This document shows, in pieces, positions 39,697-50,360 of a stretch of 57,477 nucleotides of DNA. The translations under genes and the position numbers were made by a program. Each line of letters begins with the position of its first letter. Position 1 is the stretch's first letter. The notes under the pieces are model-generated. The model was not told the DNA's origin, did not search any database, and worked only from the letters and a program-made list of their open reading frames with translations. The DNA lies in assembly GCA_031282725.1 (NCBI GenBank), contig JAITDD010000049.1, forward strand, positions 1 through 57,477. Reading direction: 5' to 3'. The DNA comes from Mycoplasmataceae bacterium (GTDB lineage Bacteria > Bacillota_I > Bacilli_A > Mycoplasmatales > Mycoplasmoidaceae).

Positions 39697-42642
39697 TTAA
39701 GGTCTTCCAGGCGGACGAGCACCAGGTCTTAACGAATTAGCTCTTCGTCTGCCACCAGGAGCAGGTGCGGCACCACCTGGTGCTGGGACAGGTCCTCCAA
39801 CAGCTCTTGGTAAGCCAGGGGCAAGTGGTTCTAGTGGTGGTTGATCATTTCCTCTAGGTCCTGCCGCTGGAGCTTCTTGTGCTCTTGTCGGAGCTTTAGG
39901 GATTCCATCAGCTGGAGCATTCTCTGTTCTTAAAGCTTTGAAGGCATAAAGTTTACCAAATAATGCAACATCAGAAGGATCATTAGATTTCATTAGTTTT
40001 ACTCTAGCATCTTTCTTTAATTTAACATCTTCCTTAGCATTGTTTCTTGTGGCGAGTTCATTATAAATCATTAACATTTTTACTTGTTTGTCATTTAATG
40101 CACGATTCTCTCCAGGATTGTTTTGACGGAAGTATCCGTTAGCTCTTTGTCTGAATCGATTAATTGCTGCTAAAGTAATATCGTCTTCTTTAATACCTTC
40201 TTCTCTCATTAGAGCATTGATGGCTTCTTTTCAATTCTTACCAAAGATCGTTTCCATAAAAGCGTCAGGCCCCATTCCCATTCGCCCGTTACTTTTAATT
40301 GTACCACTAATTTCAGAAATCATATCGACAGACTCCCCATAAGTAACATCAAGCGGTCCGGGGATTTTTTTATCTTTTGGCATCGCTAAAATTCCACCAT
40401 TGGGCATATCACCGATAGTGTGGCCTTTTTCTAAACCAGAACCATCAGCATTTCTTCTTTCAAAATTATCTCATGGTTTATAAGATTCATCAACCACTCC
40501 TAAAGGACGAGCATCAAATAAACGACCTAGAAAACTCAATTCACCATTCTTACTTCCTTTTTTTAACAATAATCCATCTTTTATTTTTCTGATTAAAGGA
40601 CCTCCTCCGATAGATGTTGTAGCTCGAAATTGATAACCTTTTGCAGCCATATCTTCTCTTCTTTGTTTTATATTAGCCATTGCTTCATATTGCGCTATGT
40701 TAGAGCTTAATTTGGAATCCCTTTTATCTCTAGCATCAGATAAGGTTTTTCCAAGTCCCATTACAGAACGAACAGCATTAGCTCCTGTTAAAGTATTGGT
40801 TCAGTTTTTCGCTGACTCTGTGGTTGATGCCATTAATGCAGCACCGGAAGAAAGGAAGGAAGTGGGAGAAGTATAAGCACCACTAGCAGAACCAACCCCT
40901 CCAGCTCCTCCTCCAATAGATTCGATATATTTCGTGTAGATTAAATAACCAACTTGAAATCCAGCTTCGAGGGCAAATACTCCTCCAAGTAAAGGAAGAA
41001 TATCAATACCACCAATAGATAATTTCCCTGTTAGTGTAGATTGTCCTTGGAAAATAGGAATAATAGCATTAACAAAGAAACAAGACATCTCGAAACAAAT
41101 AGAGATAACGATAACACTTCATCATTTCGAAAAGATTTGCTTATATCAACTTTGTGCCGCCTTAGATTGGGAAATACCATTTGCAAGATACACTATTCCA
41201 ACAACTCAATAAGAGATAATGAAATAGGTTCGTGATACTGATGAGTGACAATAAGTGTAACAAATAAGAATCATCGATCAACATAAGAATGCTCCAATAA
41301 TTCATCGGATAATTTCTCCTCGGGAAATAAAGTCAGGGTTAGATGGTTTTGTTCAGTTATTAGGGTTAGAATCTCCTGTGGCAAGCATATAGATAATTCC
41401 AGACATTTCGAAAGGTTGAAGCCCTTTAGTGTGATATTGCAATTCAGTTCAAGAAATTCGTTTATCAGCAGGCTCTAATGTTTGTTGATAATAAGAACCG
41501 GAACTATTCATGAATTGATATAACGATACTTTGCTCGTTGAAACATTAATTCATGAATCATGCAAGTTTGATAATGCAGTGATGTATTCGGTACGTTTAA
41601 TATCTTGAAAACTTGGATAATTCTTTGCAGCGCTTTCAATCATATTTCAACTATCATTTGTTTCAGGACCTGTAAAGATATTGTAGTATGAGTTACAAAC
41701 TTCATCTAATTGATCATGAAAATCTGTTAGGTGTTTTTGAGCATTAGCAACAATCTTAACCTGTTCAGAAGTCAAATATCCACCAGAAAGTTGATTGGAA
41801 TGAAGAATGTTAGCAACTCCTTGATAATCCATATAAGAGGTTTCTAAAGCATAAGCTCTTATCTTACCAACTGTTTCAACGAGTTTGTTGACCATGTCTA
41901 GAAAATAACCTTTGGGGACTTCATTACCACTAGCAGAATCTAAGAAAGTTTGTAAATGATTAAGTCTGCTTTCGAAAGTTTCAAAGAAGGTGTTAAAATC
42001 CATATCCGCTTTTGGAATATAACACTTAGTACCAACCTCGGTTATACTTTGAAAGTTAGGCAAAGAGTACCCGAGAATATCCAATAATTCTTTTTCGGAA
42101 GCCGGATATCCTTCAGAACCATTCATTCATAAAAGCAAATTAGACATCAATCCATCTGCAAGTACAAGAAAATACGGAAGAATAAAAACCGACATAATCA
42201 TTAGAAAAGGTCATTTAAGAAGTTTGAATCGTTCTCCCATCCCTTTTATCGGACGGCCATTCGAACCCATAGTACTTCCAGAAAAGGTTAAAATTCAAAG
42301 AATGAAAAAAAGAAGCAATGATATTATGAGAGTAAAAGAAACAATCTGACCTAGACCGGAATTTAAATCAAAGGCGAGATTAACTTTCCCAGTTGAAATA
42401 TCAAGAATCGGTTGACCATTACCAAAAATATAGTTTGTAAACATTCCGCAAAAAAAACGAAAAACGATTGATATGGAGTTAATGATTTGTAAAGGAAGAT
42501 AAATCACGATTTGATATAAAATTTCTAATAATCATCCAAAAAGGTTAGAAACAATTTTTTGAAAAACTCAAGAAATAGCAGTAATTAGTGGATCTAAAAT
42601 TATTTCGATAATTCCGTGTAAGGAAACGGCATCATATTTCAT
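39697..42642 (-). CDS. Large VirB6/TrbL-like membrane protein with Pro-rich tail
   Basis: 981 residues. Hydrophobic segments lie near 25-60, 70-100, 110-140, and a cluster at about 440-620, separated by a long soluble loop (140-400). The second half is hydrophilic, and the last 100 residues are Pro/Ala/Gly-rich (PLAPGLPRAVGGPVPAPGG). The layout resembles TrbL/VirB6-like proteins of conjugative systems and the large ICE-type transmembrane proteins of mycoplasmas, but no VirB4, VirD4 or relaxase is present here. Many TGA-Trp codons. TATAAT is 8 bases before ATG. Its codon use differs little from that of its neighbours, apart from the Pro/Gly-rich tail, which is richer in G and C. Confidence 0.6.
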
Positions 42643-42650
42643 ATGTATAT

Positions 42651-42656
42651 ATTATA
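42651..42656 (-). promoter_or_regulatory. -10 box of the VirB6/TrbL-like gene
   Basis: TATAAT on the minus strand, 8 bases before ATG. Confidence 0.65.
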
Positions 42657-42706
42657 AATATATACATCCTTTTAAAACGAAAAAAATACACCTTTTTTTG
42701 ATGGTT

Positions 42707-43870
42707 TTATTCGCACTTTTTTTTAACAATTTTTGAAAGAATATTTTGATAAACTTGCTCTGCTAATTCCAGATTTTTTTCGATCTTTTCCGCCTTTAAA
42801 ACACTGGGTTTTGTGACAGGATTTTTAGGGACAAATAGGGCACAACAATCAGCATAAGGAAGGATGGAGGTTTCGTAGGTTTTATATTTTATCGCAAGGT
42901 CTATTATTTCGTTTTTATCATAAGTAACTAAGGGACGTAAAACAATGAAATCACCTATCGCATTTTGGATCGTTGTCATCGATTCTATTGTTTGACTTGC
43001 CACTTGTCCAATAGATTCTCCTGTTGCAATAGCGTGACATTTTTCTTTTAAAGCTAAATCTCTCGCTATTTTAAAAAAGTAACGGCGCATAATTGTGATT
43101 TGATAAGTTTTATCACTCATATGAGAAAGTTCATTTTGCAAATTTGTGAAATTGCAAACATGTAAAGAAGGTTCATATAAAGAGTTATTCAAAGAAATTA
43201 TTTTAATCAATTTTTCCACTTTTTCTAAAGCTATGGGGCTTGTGTGGGGAGGAGTTATAAAGGTAATAAAATCAACAATAAAACCTTTTTTTAACAATAA
43301 TTTAGCAGCGATAGGAGAATCAATTCCACCTGAAATTAGCATCAAAACTTTTCCGGCAATTCCAATAGGAAACCCGCCAAACCCTTTAATTTTTTCGAAA
43401 TAGAAGATTGCTTTTTTATATTTAATTTCAATATTAATCTTAATTTGCGGTTTATGTAAATCTACTTTGTATGAAGGCAGTTTTTCAAGGATCATTTCTC
43501 CAACTTTAGCATTAATTTCCATTGAATTTAGTCTGAAATTTTTATCTTGCCTTTTTGTATCTACCCGAAAACTTTTAGCTTCTTTTGGCAACATTGAAAC
43601 TATTTGTTCAACTAATTTTTCAAGATCAGTGGATGAATTGTAGGCATTAATAATTCAAGAGATACCACTTATATTTTGTACAATTGATGAAACTTCAGAA
43701 AACTGTTGTTCATCAATGTTATCAATTGAGAAGGAATCGAATTCTTTTTTTAATGAAAGCGAAGGAAAATTACGAAGACTAAAACGAATATTTTTATGTA
43801 AAAGATCGGTAAATTTCTTTCTATTTCCACCTTTTAAAACTAATTCGCCATATTTAAGATAAAGAAGCAT
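42707..43870 (-). CDS. thiI: tRNA 4-thiouridine synthase ThiI
   Basis: 387 residues. N-terminal ferredoxin-like and THUMP domains start MLLYLKYGELVLKGGNRKKF. The PP-loop is VLMLISGGIDSPIAAK. ATGESIGQVASQT, CCALFVPKNPVTKPS and a conserved Asp-Cys-Cys follow. It adenylates U8 of tRNA and takes sulphur from a cysteine desulfurase. The start at 43870 is preferred to an upstream in-frame ATG at 43978 because TATAAT is exactly 6 bases before it and the protein then begins where ThiI normally does. No rhodanese domain is present. Confidence 0.93.
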
Positions 43871-43876
43871 ACCCAA

Positions 43877-43882
43877 ATTATA
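43877..43882 (-). promoter_or_regulatory. -10 box of thiI
   Basis: TATAAT on the minus strand, 6 bases before ATG 43870. It decides the start over the in-frame ATG at 43978. Confidence 0.7.
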
Positions 43883-43993
43883 AGTTTTAGCTAACGGGTG
43901 AGACAAACCAATTAAAGAGTTTATGATATAGTAAGGGAGATTGAAGAGCCCGGAATAATACTGTAATAAAATGAACAACTGTTTAAGCTAAAC

Positions 43994-44018
43994 AATTGGA
44001 TGAATAAACCTTCCAATT
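43994..44018. other. Hairpin between thiI and the helicase-nuclease gene
   Basis: AATTGGA (43994-44000) pairs with TCCAATT (44012-44018) around an 11-base loop. A second small stem, TGTTTA-AGC-TAAACA, is adjacent at 43980-43994. It has no long T-tract; role unknown. Confidence 0.35.
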
Positions 44019-44110
44019 AAAAAGAAACAAAGAGGAAGAAAATTCATTGTACTTTTATAGGGTAGGTTATAATTAACATTGTATATTTGAATAGCTAAAA
44101 CTGAATTAAT

Positions 44111-47100
44111 ATGGAATTTAAAAAATTATTACTAAATTGTAAACAAAAATTGCTAACAGACTCTTGCGGTAAAAGTTCGATATTTTGCCACATTTCTAAA
44201 ACATCTACTAAACATATCGATTTCTATGAACTTTTACCCTATATAAAAAACGGTAATATAGTTTTAACCAATCGAATAGGTGATGAAAAACAAATTAAAC
44301 TTTTTTCCAAAGTCAGAAAGATTGCAAATAAAGCTTACGATATCAAAAACGAAACAGGAGAAGAAGTTCTTAAACTTGGTTTCCCAATAATAGAATGTTA
44401 TTGATCCGATGAACACGATTACACTCACGTAGTTAAGGCACCAATATTTTTTTGAAAACTTTTCCCAAAAAAATCAATTGCCGACGAGATAGAAATTGAA
44501 ATAAGTCCAGAATACGAGATTAACACACAATTGTTAGCCGTTTTTAAAGAACAAAACAAAATCGTTATTGATGATGAACAGATCTTTAATGTTGAAAATG
44601 CTGCGGAAATTTTGAAGCAATTTAAAATAGTAAGAGGAAATGTTGATATTTGTAAAGATTTTTTTCAATGTGAACCTTTTAATTTCGCGGACGAAGATAA
44701 AAAAAATTTTGCGAAACGTGTCGTTAAAGAAGACATTGGTAAGATTTCCAAATATGCCGCTCTAGGAATTTTCGAATCTACAAGTTATGATATACTTTGT
44801 TTCTATGATTTGTTATTAAAAAACAACGAAAAAACATTGAATGATAGTTTTAAACAAAATGGTGATATTAAAAAGATTGGTTTTGTAAACGATGCTGACT
44901 TTTCACAAATTAATGTTATTAAAGATTGTTTAAAAAAAAAATATGTCAATTATTCAAGGACCTCCAGGAACAGGAAAATCGCAAACTATAACTAACATAA
45001 TCAGTACCGCATTATTCAATAGGAAAAGTGTTATTTTTATAGTGGAAAAGAAAACTGCTGGGGATGTCGTTTGTAATCGTTTAGAAAAAATAAAGGCTAG
45101 TGTTTTAAATTTACTTTCAACCGATACTGGAAAAGATAAATTCTGGCAATCTGTAAAAGATAATTACGATAATGCTATGAGCAACAATTACTATGATAAC
45201 ATCGATTATAGTGATACATTAGAGTATTGTGTTGAAAAACGAAATAATCTTTTAAAAAAATTTTCAGATAATTTTTATCATGATTTTTTAACAAAAGTTG
45301 AAAAATATAAAGATGAAGAAGATTTAATAAATTTATACAATTCTATTTACGCGGATTGATTCTTTGAAAATTTTGATACTTACGAACAATTTGAAAAATA
45401 CATAGATATTAAAGACGAAGAAGAATTTTATAACAAGATCAGTAATTTAAGTTCTATCGAACAAAAGAAAAAGTTTATTAAAAAACATTTTAACAAAAAA
45501 TGATTCAACTTTTCCTGAAATCCTTTTTTCCGCAAACTTGATGAACTCATACTAGAGAAAAAAAACAAACTTTTAATGAAGAAAAGTAAACGAGATGATT
45601 TTAATAAAATTACCGTGGATAATTTTGATGAATTAAAAGATTATTTCTATTTTAAAAGGAATTTTGAGAAATTCAAATCATATGATAATAACGAACTTTC
45701 AAATGCGACAGCGGCAATTTTGTCAACAATAAAGAAACAAAAAAATACCGTTTCAGATAAAATAAATCACTTCGCAAAAGAAAATTCTAAAATATTTCAA
45801 CAAAATACTAAAAATAAAGCTGGAATTTACCATCAATTAAATCTACAACGACGTAAATCGATAAATTTTTGCGTTACGAACTATAAAGATGAAATTGTTG
45901 CAGGATTTAAATGTATAGTCACTACGCCCGAATTAGCTTCTCGTTTTTTTCGACATTTTAACTTTGATTATGTCATTTTCGATGAAGCTTCACAAATGAC
46001 AAAAGAAAGACTTTTTCCATGTTTATTCTTAGGAAAATGTAAAATAATTTGTGGAGATCAAAAACAATTACCTCCAACATCATTTTTTTCGAATAAATTT
46101 GACAATGAATACGAAGAAACAGATGAACAAATATTAAATGAAGAAAATTTCATCACATTTTGTGATACTTTCGAAAATATTCAAAATTTCATGCTAACAA
46201 ACCATTACCGTTCTAAATATAGTGAATTGATTGAATTTTGCAACAGAAAAATTTATGATGGAAAACTAAACTATATGAACAAAAATGCACCAAACGATGA
46301 TTGTATAGAAGATTGCCACATAACTAACGGAATTTGGAACAATGGTGTTAATGAAGCTGAAGCAAATAAAATTGTCGAGATTGTTAAAAAAATTTGCTCA
46401 GAAGAAAATCATGGAACGATTGGTATTATCACATTCAACATAACTCAAAAAGAACTAATATTTGACAAATTACAAAAATGCAATGATAAAAAAATCAATG
46501 AAGAATTTTTGCGAAAGAATCAAGAAGGGGAAAATGTTTCTTTATTTGTTAAAAATCTTGAAAATGTACAAGGAGATGAAAGAGATATTATTATTTTTTC
46601 AATCGCGTTCGCAAGAAATCTAGAAGGTAAATTCTTACAAAATTTCGGTCCAATCAATGCCATAGGTGGTGTAAATAGGTTGAATGTCGCTTTTTCCCGT
46701 GCTAAAGAAAAAATGATAATAGTTAATTCAATAAACAATACAGAGATAACTACCGAAAATGCCGTAAATAAAGGTAGAATGTTTTTTAAAAATTTTATGA
46801 AATATGTTCAGTCTAAGCCACACGAAATAGATGACGTAGTTCAATCAAACAGAAAACATTCTCCAGAGAGTGTGTTTGAAGAAGAAGTTTTAATTAGTTT
46901 AAGACAATATTTTCCTCATTTAAATTTTATTCCTCAATATAACTGCGGTGAATATAGAATTGATATAGTCGTAATGAGCGATGATACGCCGCTTCTTGCT
47001 ATTGAATGTGATGGTTACCGTTATCATAGTTCTTTAGATAAAATGAGAGAAGACAACGAAAGACAAAAAGATTTAGAATCTGTAGGGTGAAAATTTTACA

Positions 47101-47219
47101 GAATTCCTTCAAAGAGATGATGAATAAATTGAGAAAGAGAAAAACAACAAAAAGAAATTATGTTGGAGATTAAAGATGCAATCGAAAAAGAAAAAGAGAG
47201 ACTATCAACAAAAAGTTAG
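44111..47219 (+). CDS. DUF4011-like SF1 helicase with Vsr/DUF559-type nuclease; frame broken by a poly-A tract (OFF)
   Basis: The N-terminal ORF (44111-44995) resembles DUF4011 (LLLNCKQKLLTDSCGKSS). The frame then shifts at a run of 10 A. The second frame opens at once with Walker A MSIIQGPPGTGKSQTITN and continues with FDYVIFDEASQMTKE, KIICGDQKQLPPTSF, LTNHYRSKYSELIEFCN, ENVQGDERDIIIFS and VNRLNVAFSRAKEKMII (a UPF1-like SF1B helicase). The nuclease domain follows: SVFEEEVL, YRIDIVV, LLAIECDGYRYHS and the GWKFYRIPSKRWW end. With 9 or 12 A it is one protein of about 1035 residues. This domain order is known in phage-defence islands. The promoter is not the usual leaderless kind: TATAAT is about 37 bases upstream. 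Confidence 0.85.
44932..44941. repeat. Poly-A tract, 10 A, splitting the helicase-nuclease gene
   Basis: TTA is followed by further A, then TATGTC. With 10 A the upstream frame runs on 17 codons to TAA. With 9 or 12 A, TTA AAA AAA AAT ATG continues into the Walker A motif. Confidence 0.85.
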
Positions 47220-47306
47220 TTAACGGTCTAATTCAAGCACATTTTTTGCCTGTTTTATCTCGAAAAAATAGCAAAAGTTATGGTATTTGCACTAGACTTT
47301 CATAAA

Positions 47307-47312
47307 TATAAT
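47307..47312 (+). promoter_or_regulatory. -10 box of folA
   Basis: TATAAT, 8 bases before ATG. Confidence 0.7.
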
Positions 47313-47320
47313 TTAATAAA

Positions 47321-47941
47321 ATGATAGTTTGTGTTTGAGCTATGGATTCAAACAATGGAATCGGGATTTCTAATAAGCTTCCATGAAACATAAAAGAGGA
47401 AATGAACCACTTTAGAAACACAACCTCTTTCTCTGTTATTGTTATGGGAAAAAAAACATTTACTTCAATAGGAAGACCATTACCTAAACGATTGAATATT
47501 GTTCTTTCCCAAGATTTGGTACAAACTAATTCTTACTTAAATACTTTTAAAAATGAAACAATATCATTCTTTTCTTATGAAACAAAAATAGATTCAGTTA
47601 TTCAACAATGAAACGAAAAGAAAAATACCGCCATTTACTGTTCTTCCTTGCAAGATGTTGTTGAATACGACAAAAAAAATCCTGAACAAATTCTTTATAT
47701 CATTGGGGGAAAACAAATATATGAGTTATTCTTCCCTTACACCGACATTTTTATTGTCAGTGTAATAAAAAATAATTATCAATGCGATACTTTCCTCTCT
47801 TCCTTCAATCAAAATAATTATGATTTAGAAAAAGAATATAAGTTCGATGAGTTTGATGTTAAATTTTATGTAAACAAAAAAAACAATAAAGATAAAAAAA
47901 CATTAATTAGTCAATATTTAAAAAAAGATTATGCTAGCTAA
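47321..47941 (+). CDS. folA: Dihydrofolate reductase
   Basis: 206 residues. MIVCVWAMDSNNGIGISNKLPWNIKEEMNHF has the substrate Glu and Trp (described in parts), then IVMGKKTFTSIGRPLPKRLN and ILYIIGGKQIYELFF with the NADPH glycines. It reduces dihydrofolate for thymidylate and formyl-Met synthesis. The C-terminus is slightly extended and Lys-rich. TATAAT is 8 bases before ATG. The end overlaps tilS by 11 bp. Confidence 0.93.
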
Positions 47942-48848
47942 AAAATATATTATTGCTGTTTCTGGTGGTCCCGATTCGATGTATCTTTTGAATAAATACT
48001 ATAAAAAAGTAAAATGTGTGTGTCATGTTAATTACAATGTTCGTCAATCTGCTATTAAGGACGAATGAACCGTGAGAGATTTCTGTACAAAAAATAAGGT
48101 AAAATTGGAGATATTAAACGTTAGTGAATCAATGTACAAAAAATATAAGGAACTTGTCGGAAATAATTTTGAACAAATCGCAAGAAGCATTAGATATGAC
48201 TTCTTTTTAAAAATGAGCAAAAAATATAAAGTAAAAACTGTTTTAGTCGCACACCATCTGGATGATTTTTTAGAAACATGTATTATGCAAGAAGAAAAGA
48301 AATCAATTCGATTATTTTATGGAATGCACGAAAATAGCGAATATAAAGGGTTAAAAATCTATCGTCCTCTTTTGAAAAAAAAATTAACAAAAAAACATAT
48401 TATCTCTTATTGTGCGAAAAATTCGATCCCTTTCGGAATTGACGAAACTAACTTTCATGATAAGTATACACGAAACAAAATTCGTTTTCGTAATCAAAAT
48501 CTAACTCCACAGCAATATAAAGATATGCTAAAAAAATATGAATCATACAATAAAAAAAATAGAAAGCACTATTTAAAAACAATCGCCTTATTTAATGCAT
48601 GAAAAAAAACTAATTTTAGCATTATATATTACAAAAATAAAATTTATGAAACACAATATGATAAAAATATTATCTTTGAACTTTTAAAATATTTTAATGA
48701 AGATAATATATCTTTGAATAAAATAAATTCAATAATTGTTTATTTAAATACTTTTTTAATCAAGAATGATAAAAGAAAGAAATTTCGTCTCTCTAAAAGA
48801 AATAATGTCTGAATCGAAAAAGATAAAGTGGTATTTTCTTTTAGATAA
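47931..48848 (+). CDS. tilS: tRNA(Ile)-lysidine synthase
   Basis: 305 residues. PP-loop IIAVSGGPDSMYLL at residues 7-20, then CHVNYNVRQSAIKDE, NNFEQIARSIRYDFF and VLVAHHLDDFLET, all typical of TilS. It places lysidine at C34 of the AUA-reading tRNA. The ATG lies within the end of folA, so they are coupled. The C-terminal domain is short, as is usual in Mollicutes. Confidence 0.92.
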
Positions 48849-48891
48849 TTAAGAGGTAAAATTAACTTTTTTTATTTCGGCTCGTTTTAAA

Positions 48892-48897
48892 TATAAT
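48892..48897 (+). promoter_or_regulatory. -10 box of rpsD
   Basis: TATAAT, 7 bases before ATG. Confidence 0.7.
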
Positions 48898-48904
48898 AAT
48901 AATA

Positions 48905-49558
48905 ATGAGTCATTCTAGCAGCACATACATTGTTAAGAACAAATTAAACAAAAGGAAGAATCCTATATTTAAACGTAGTCGTCGTTTAGGATTCAGTTTA
49001 TTAGAGAATGATAAAGAGTTTACACAAGGAAAAAAGAAAAGAAGATATGCTCCGGGACAACATGGACAAAAAAGAGGGAGAGCTAGTGAATATAAAGTTC
49101 AATTAACCGAAAAACAAAAAGTAGCATCCTTATATGGAATGAATGACAAACAACTTAAAAGATTCATTGTTAATGCGATTAAAATGGAAGGTTCTACATC
49201 GTTAAACTTCCTTCATTTGTTAGAAAGTAGACTTGACAATCTTGTTTTCTGTATGGGATTTGCCCCTACAAGAAGAGCTGCTAGACAATTAGTTAGCCAC
49301 AGACACATATTGGTTAACGGGAAAATAATCAATATCCCTAGTTACATTTGCAAACCTGGAGATAACATTTCTGTAAAACTAAATTCAAAAGATATCAAAT
49401 ATTCTGGATACGATGTACAAGCTGCTAATGTTAAACCTTTCGTTAACGTTGATATCGCTTTAAAATCCGGAGTTTATTCTTCTTACCCAGAACTTACACA
49501 AACTAACCAAGGAATTGATATTGCGCAAGTTATCGAATATTACAACAAATTATTATAG
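48905..49558 (+). CDS. rpsD: 30S ribosomal protein S4
   Basis: 217 residues. KNPIFKRSRRLGFSLLENDKEF, RYAPGQHGQKRGRASEYKVQL and the S4 RNA-binding domain (FLHLLESRLDNLVFCMGFAP, RRAARQLVSHRHILVNGK) are described in parts. It is a primary 16S rRNA binder and autoregulates in other bacteria. TATAAT is 7 bases before ATG. A membrane-protein gene follows 3 bases after the stop. Confidence 0.96.
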   Translation: MSHSSSTYIVKNKLNKRKNPIFKRSRRLGFSLLENDKEFTQGKKKRRYAPGQHGQKRGRASEYKVQLTEKQKVASLYGMNDKQLKRFIVNAIKMEGSTSLNFLHLLESRLDNLVFCMGFAPTRRAARQLVSHRHILVNGKIINIPSYICKPGDNISVKLNSKDIKYSGYDVQAANVKPFVNVDIALKSGVYSSYPELTQTNQGIDIAQVIEYYNKLL

Positions 49559-49561
49559 AAT

Positions 49562-50356
49562 ATGATTGAACTTTTATCTGAATACAGATATCAAAATAAA
49601 AGTGGAAAAGCTAGATTGATTCTTCCTTTTATCATTATCTTTCTTTTTACTTTCGGATTAATCATTCAATTCGTTTCTACTTGTTTGCCTAACAATAAAA
49701 ACGATAATCCTGTTTATGCAAATCTAGACCCTTTCTACCCTTGATATGGTTGCTTACACTATCTAACATATCAAAATGCTCTTATTATGATCGTTTTTTT
49801 TATTCTTTGAATTATTAATTTTTTTAAACATTTTAAATTTATGCGAACGAATACTTTTTTAATCTCAGCTTGCTCTTATTCAGCTCTTGTGTTTATTCTT
49901 TTTAATGTCCTTCTTTTGCCAGGACAAGCCACAAATAAAGCTTTACATGATTATTATTCTTTAGGAGAGGCTTGATGATGAGTTGTTAATGTTTGTATCC
50001 ACATGATAGGCCCAGCCTTTTGTATTGCTTTTTTTATTCTTAATCTTTTTTCTAAACAACAAGTAAGTATTAAAGAGCAAAAAATAACAAAATCAATTCT
50101 TATTGGTTCAATCTATCCAATTGTTTATTTAACTTATTTAGTTCTTCTTTTCTTTATTGCTCACCGTTCAGTTTACGGGGCAACAACAGCAATGTGAAAC
50201 TTCAATGATATTATCGATTCTGGAAGTAATAAAGTTCCTCCTGGTTCTGCCGTTAAGATTTATGTTCCTGTTGCCGGAATTTTATTAGCCGAATCTATCT
50301 TATGATTATTCTCTTTCTTAAATAAAAAGTTTGTTGTTAACAGAATTGACGCTTAA
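49562..50356 (+). CDS. Six-helix membrane protein, Pr6Pr-like
   Basis: 264 residues, about six hydrophobic helices at 21-42, 72-92, 103-120, 140-160, 175-200 and 240-258. LHYLTYQNALIMIVFFIL (a TxQSN-like position), then IHMIGPAFCIAFFIL and IYPIVYLTYLVLLF, follow the Pr6Pr (FAR-17a/AIG1-like) bacterial family. Function unknown. It sits between rpsD and gpmI with gaps of 3 and 4 bases, so it is in one operon with them. Confidence 0.65.
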
Positions 50357-50360
50357 TTTT

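Noticed and set aside
41041-41235. Plus-strand ORF over the VirB6-like gene
   Set aside because: Antisense shadow; low-complexity Asn/Ser/Arg composition, no homology.
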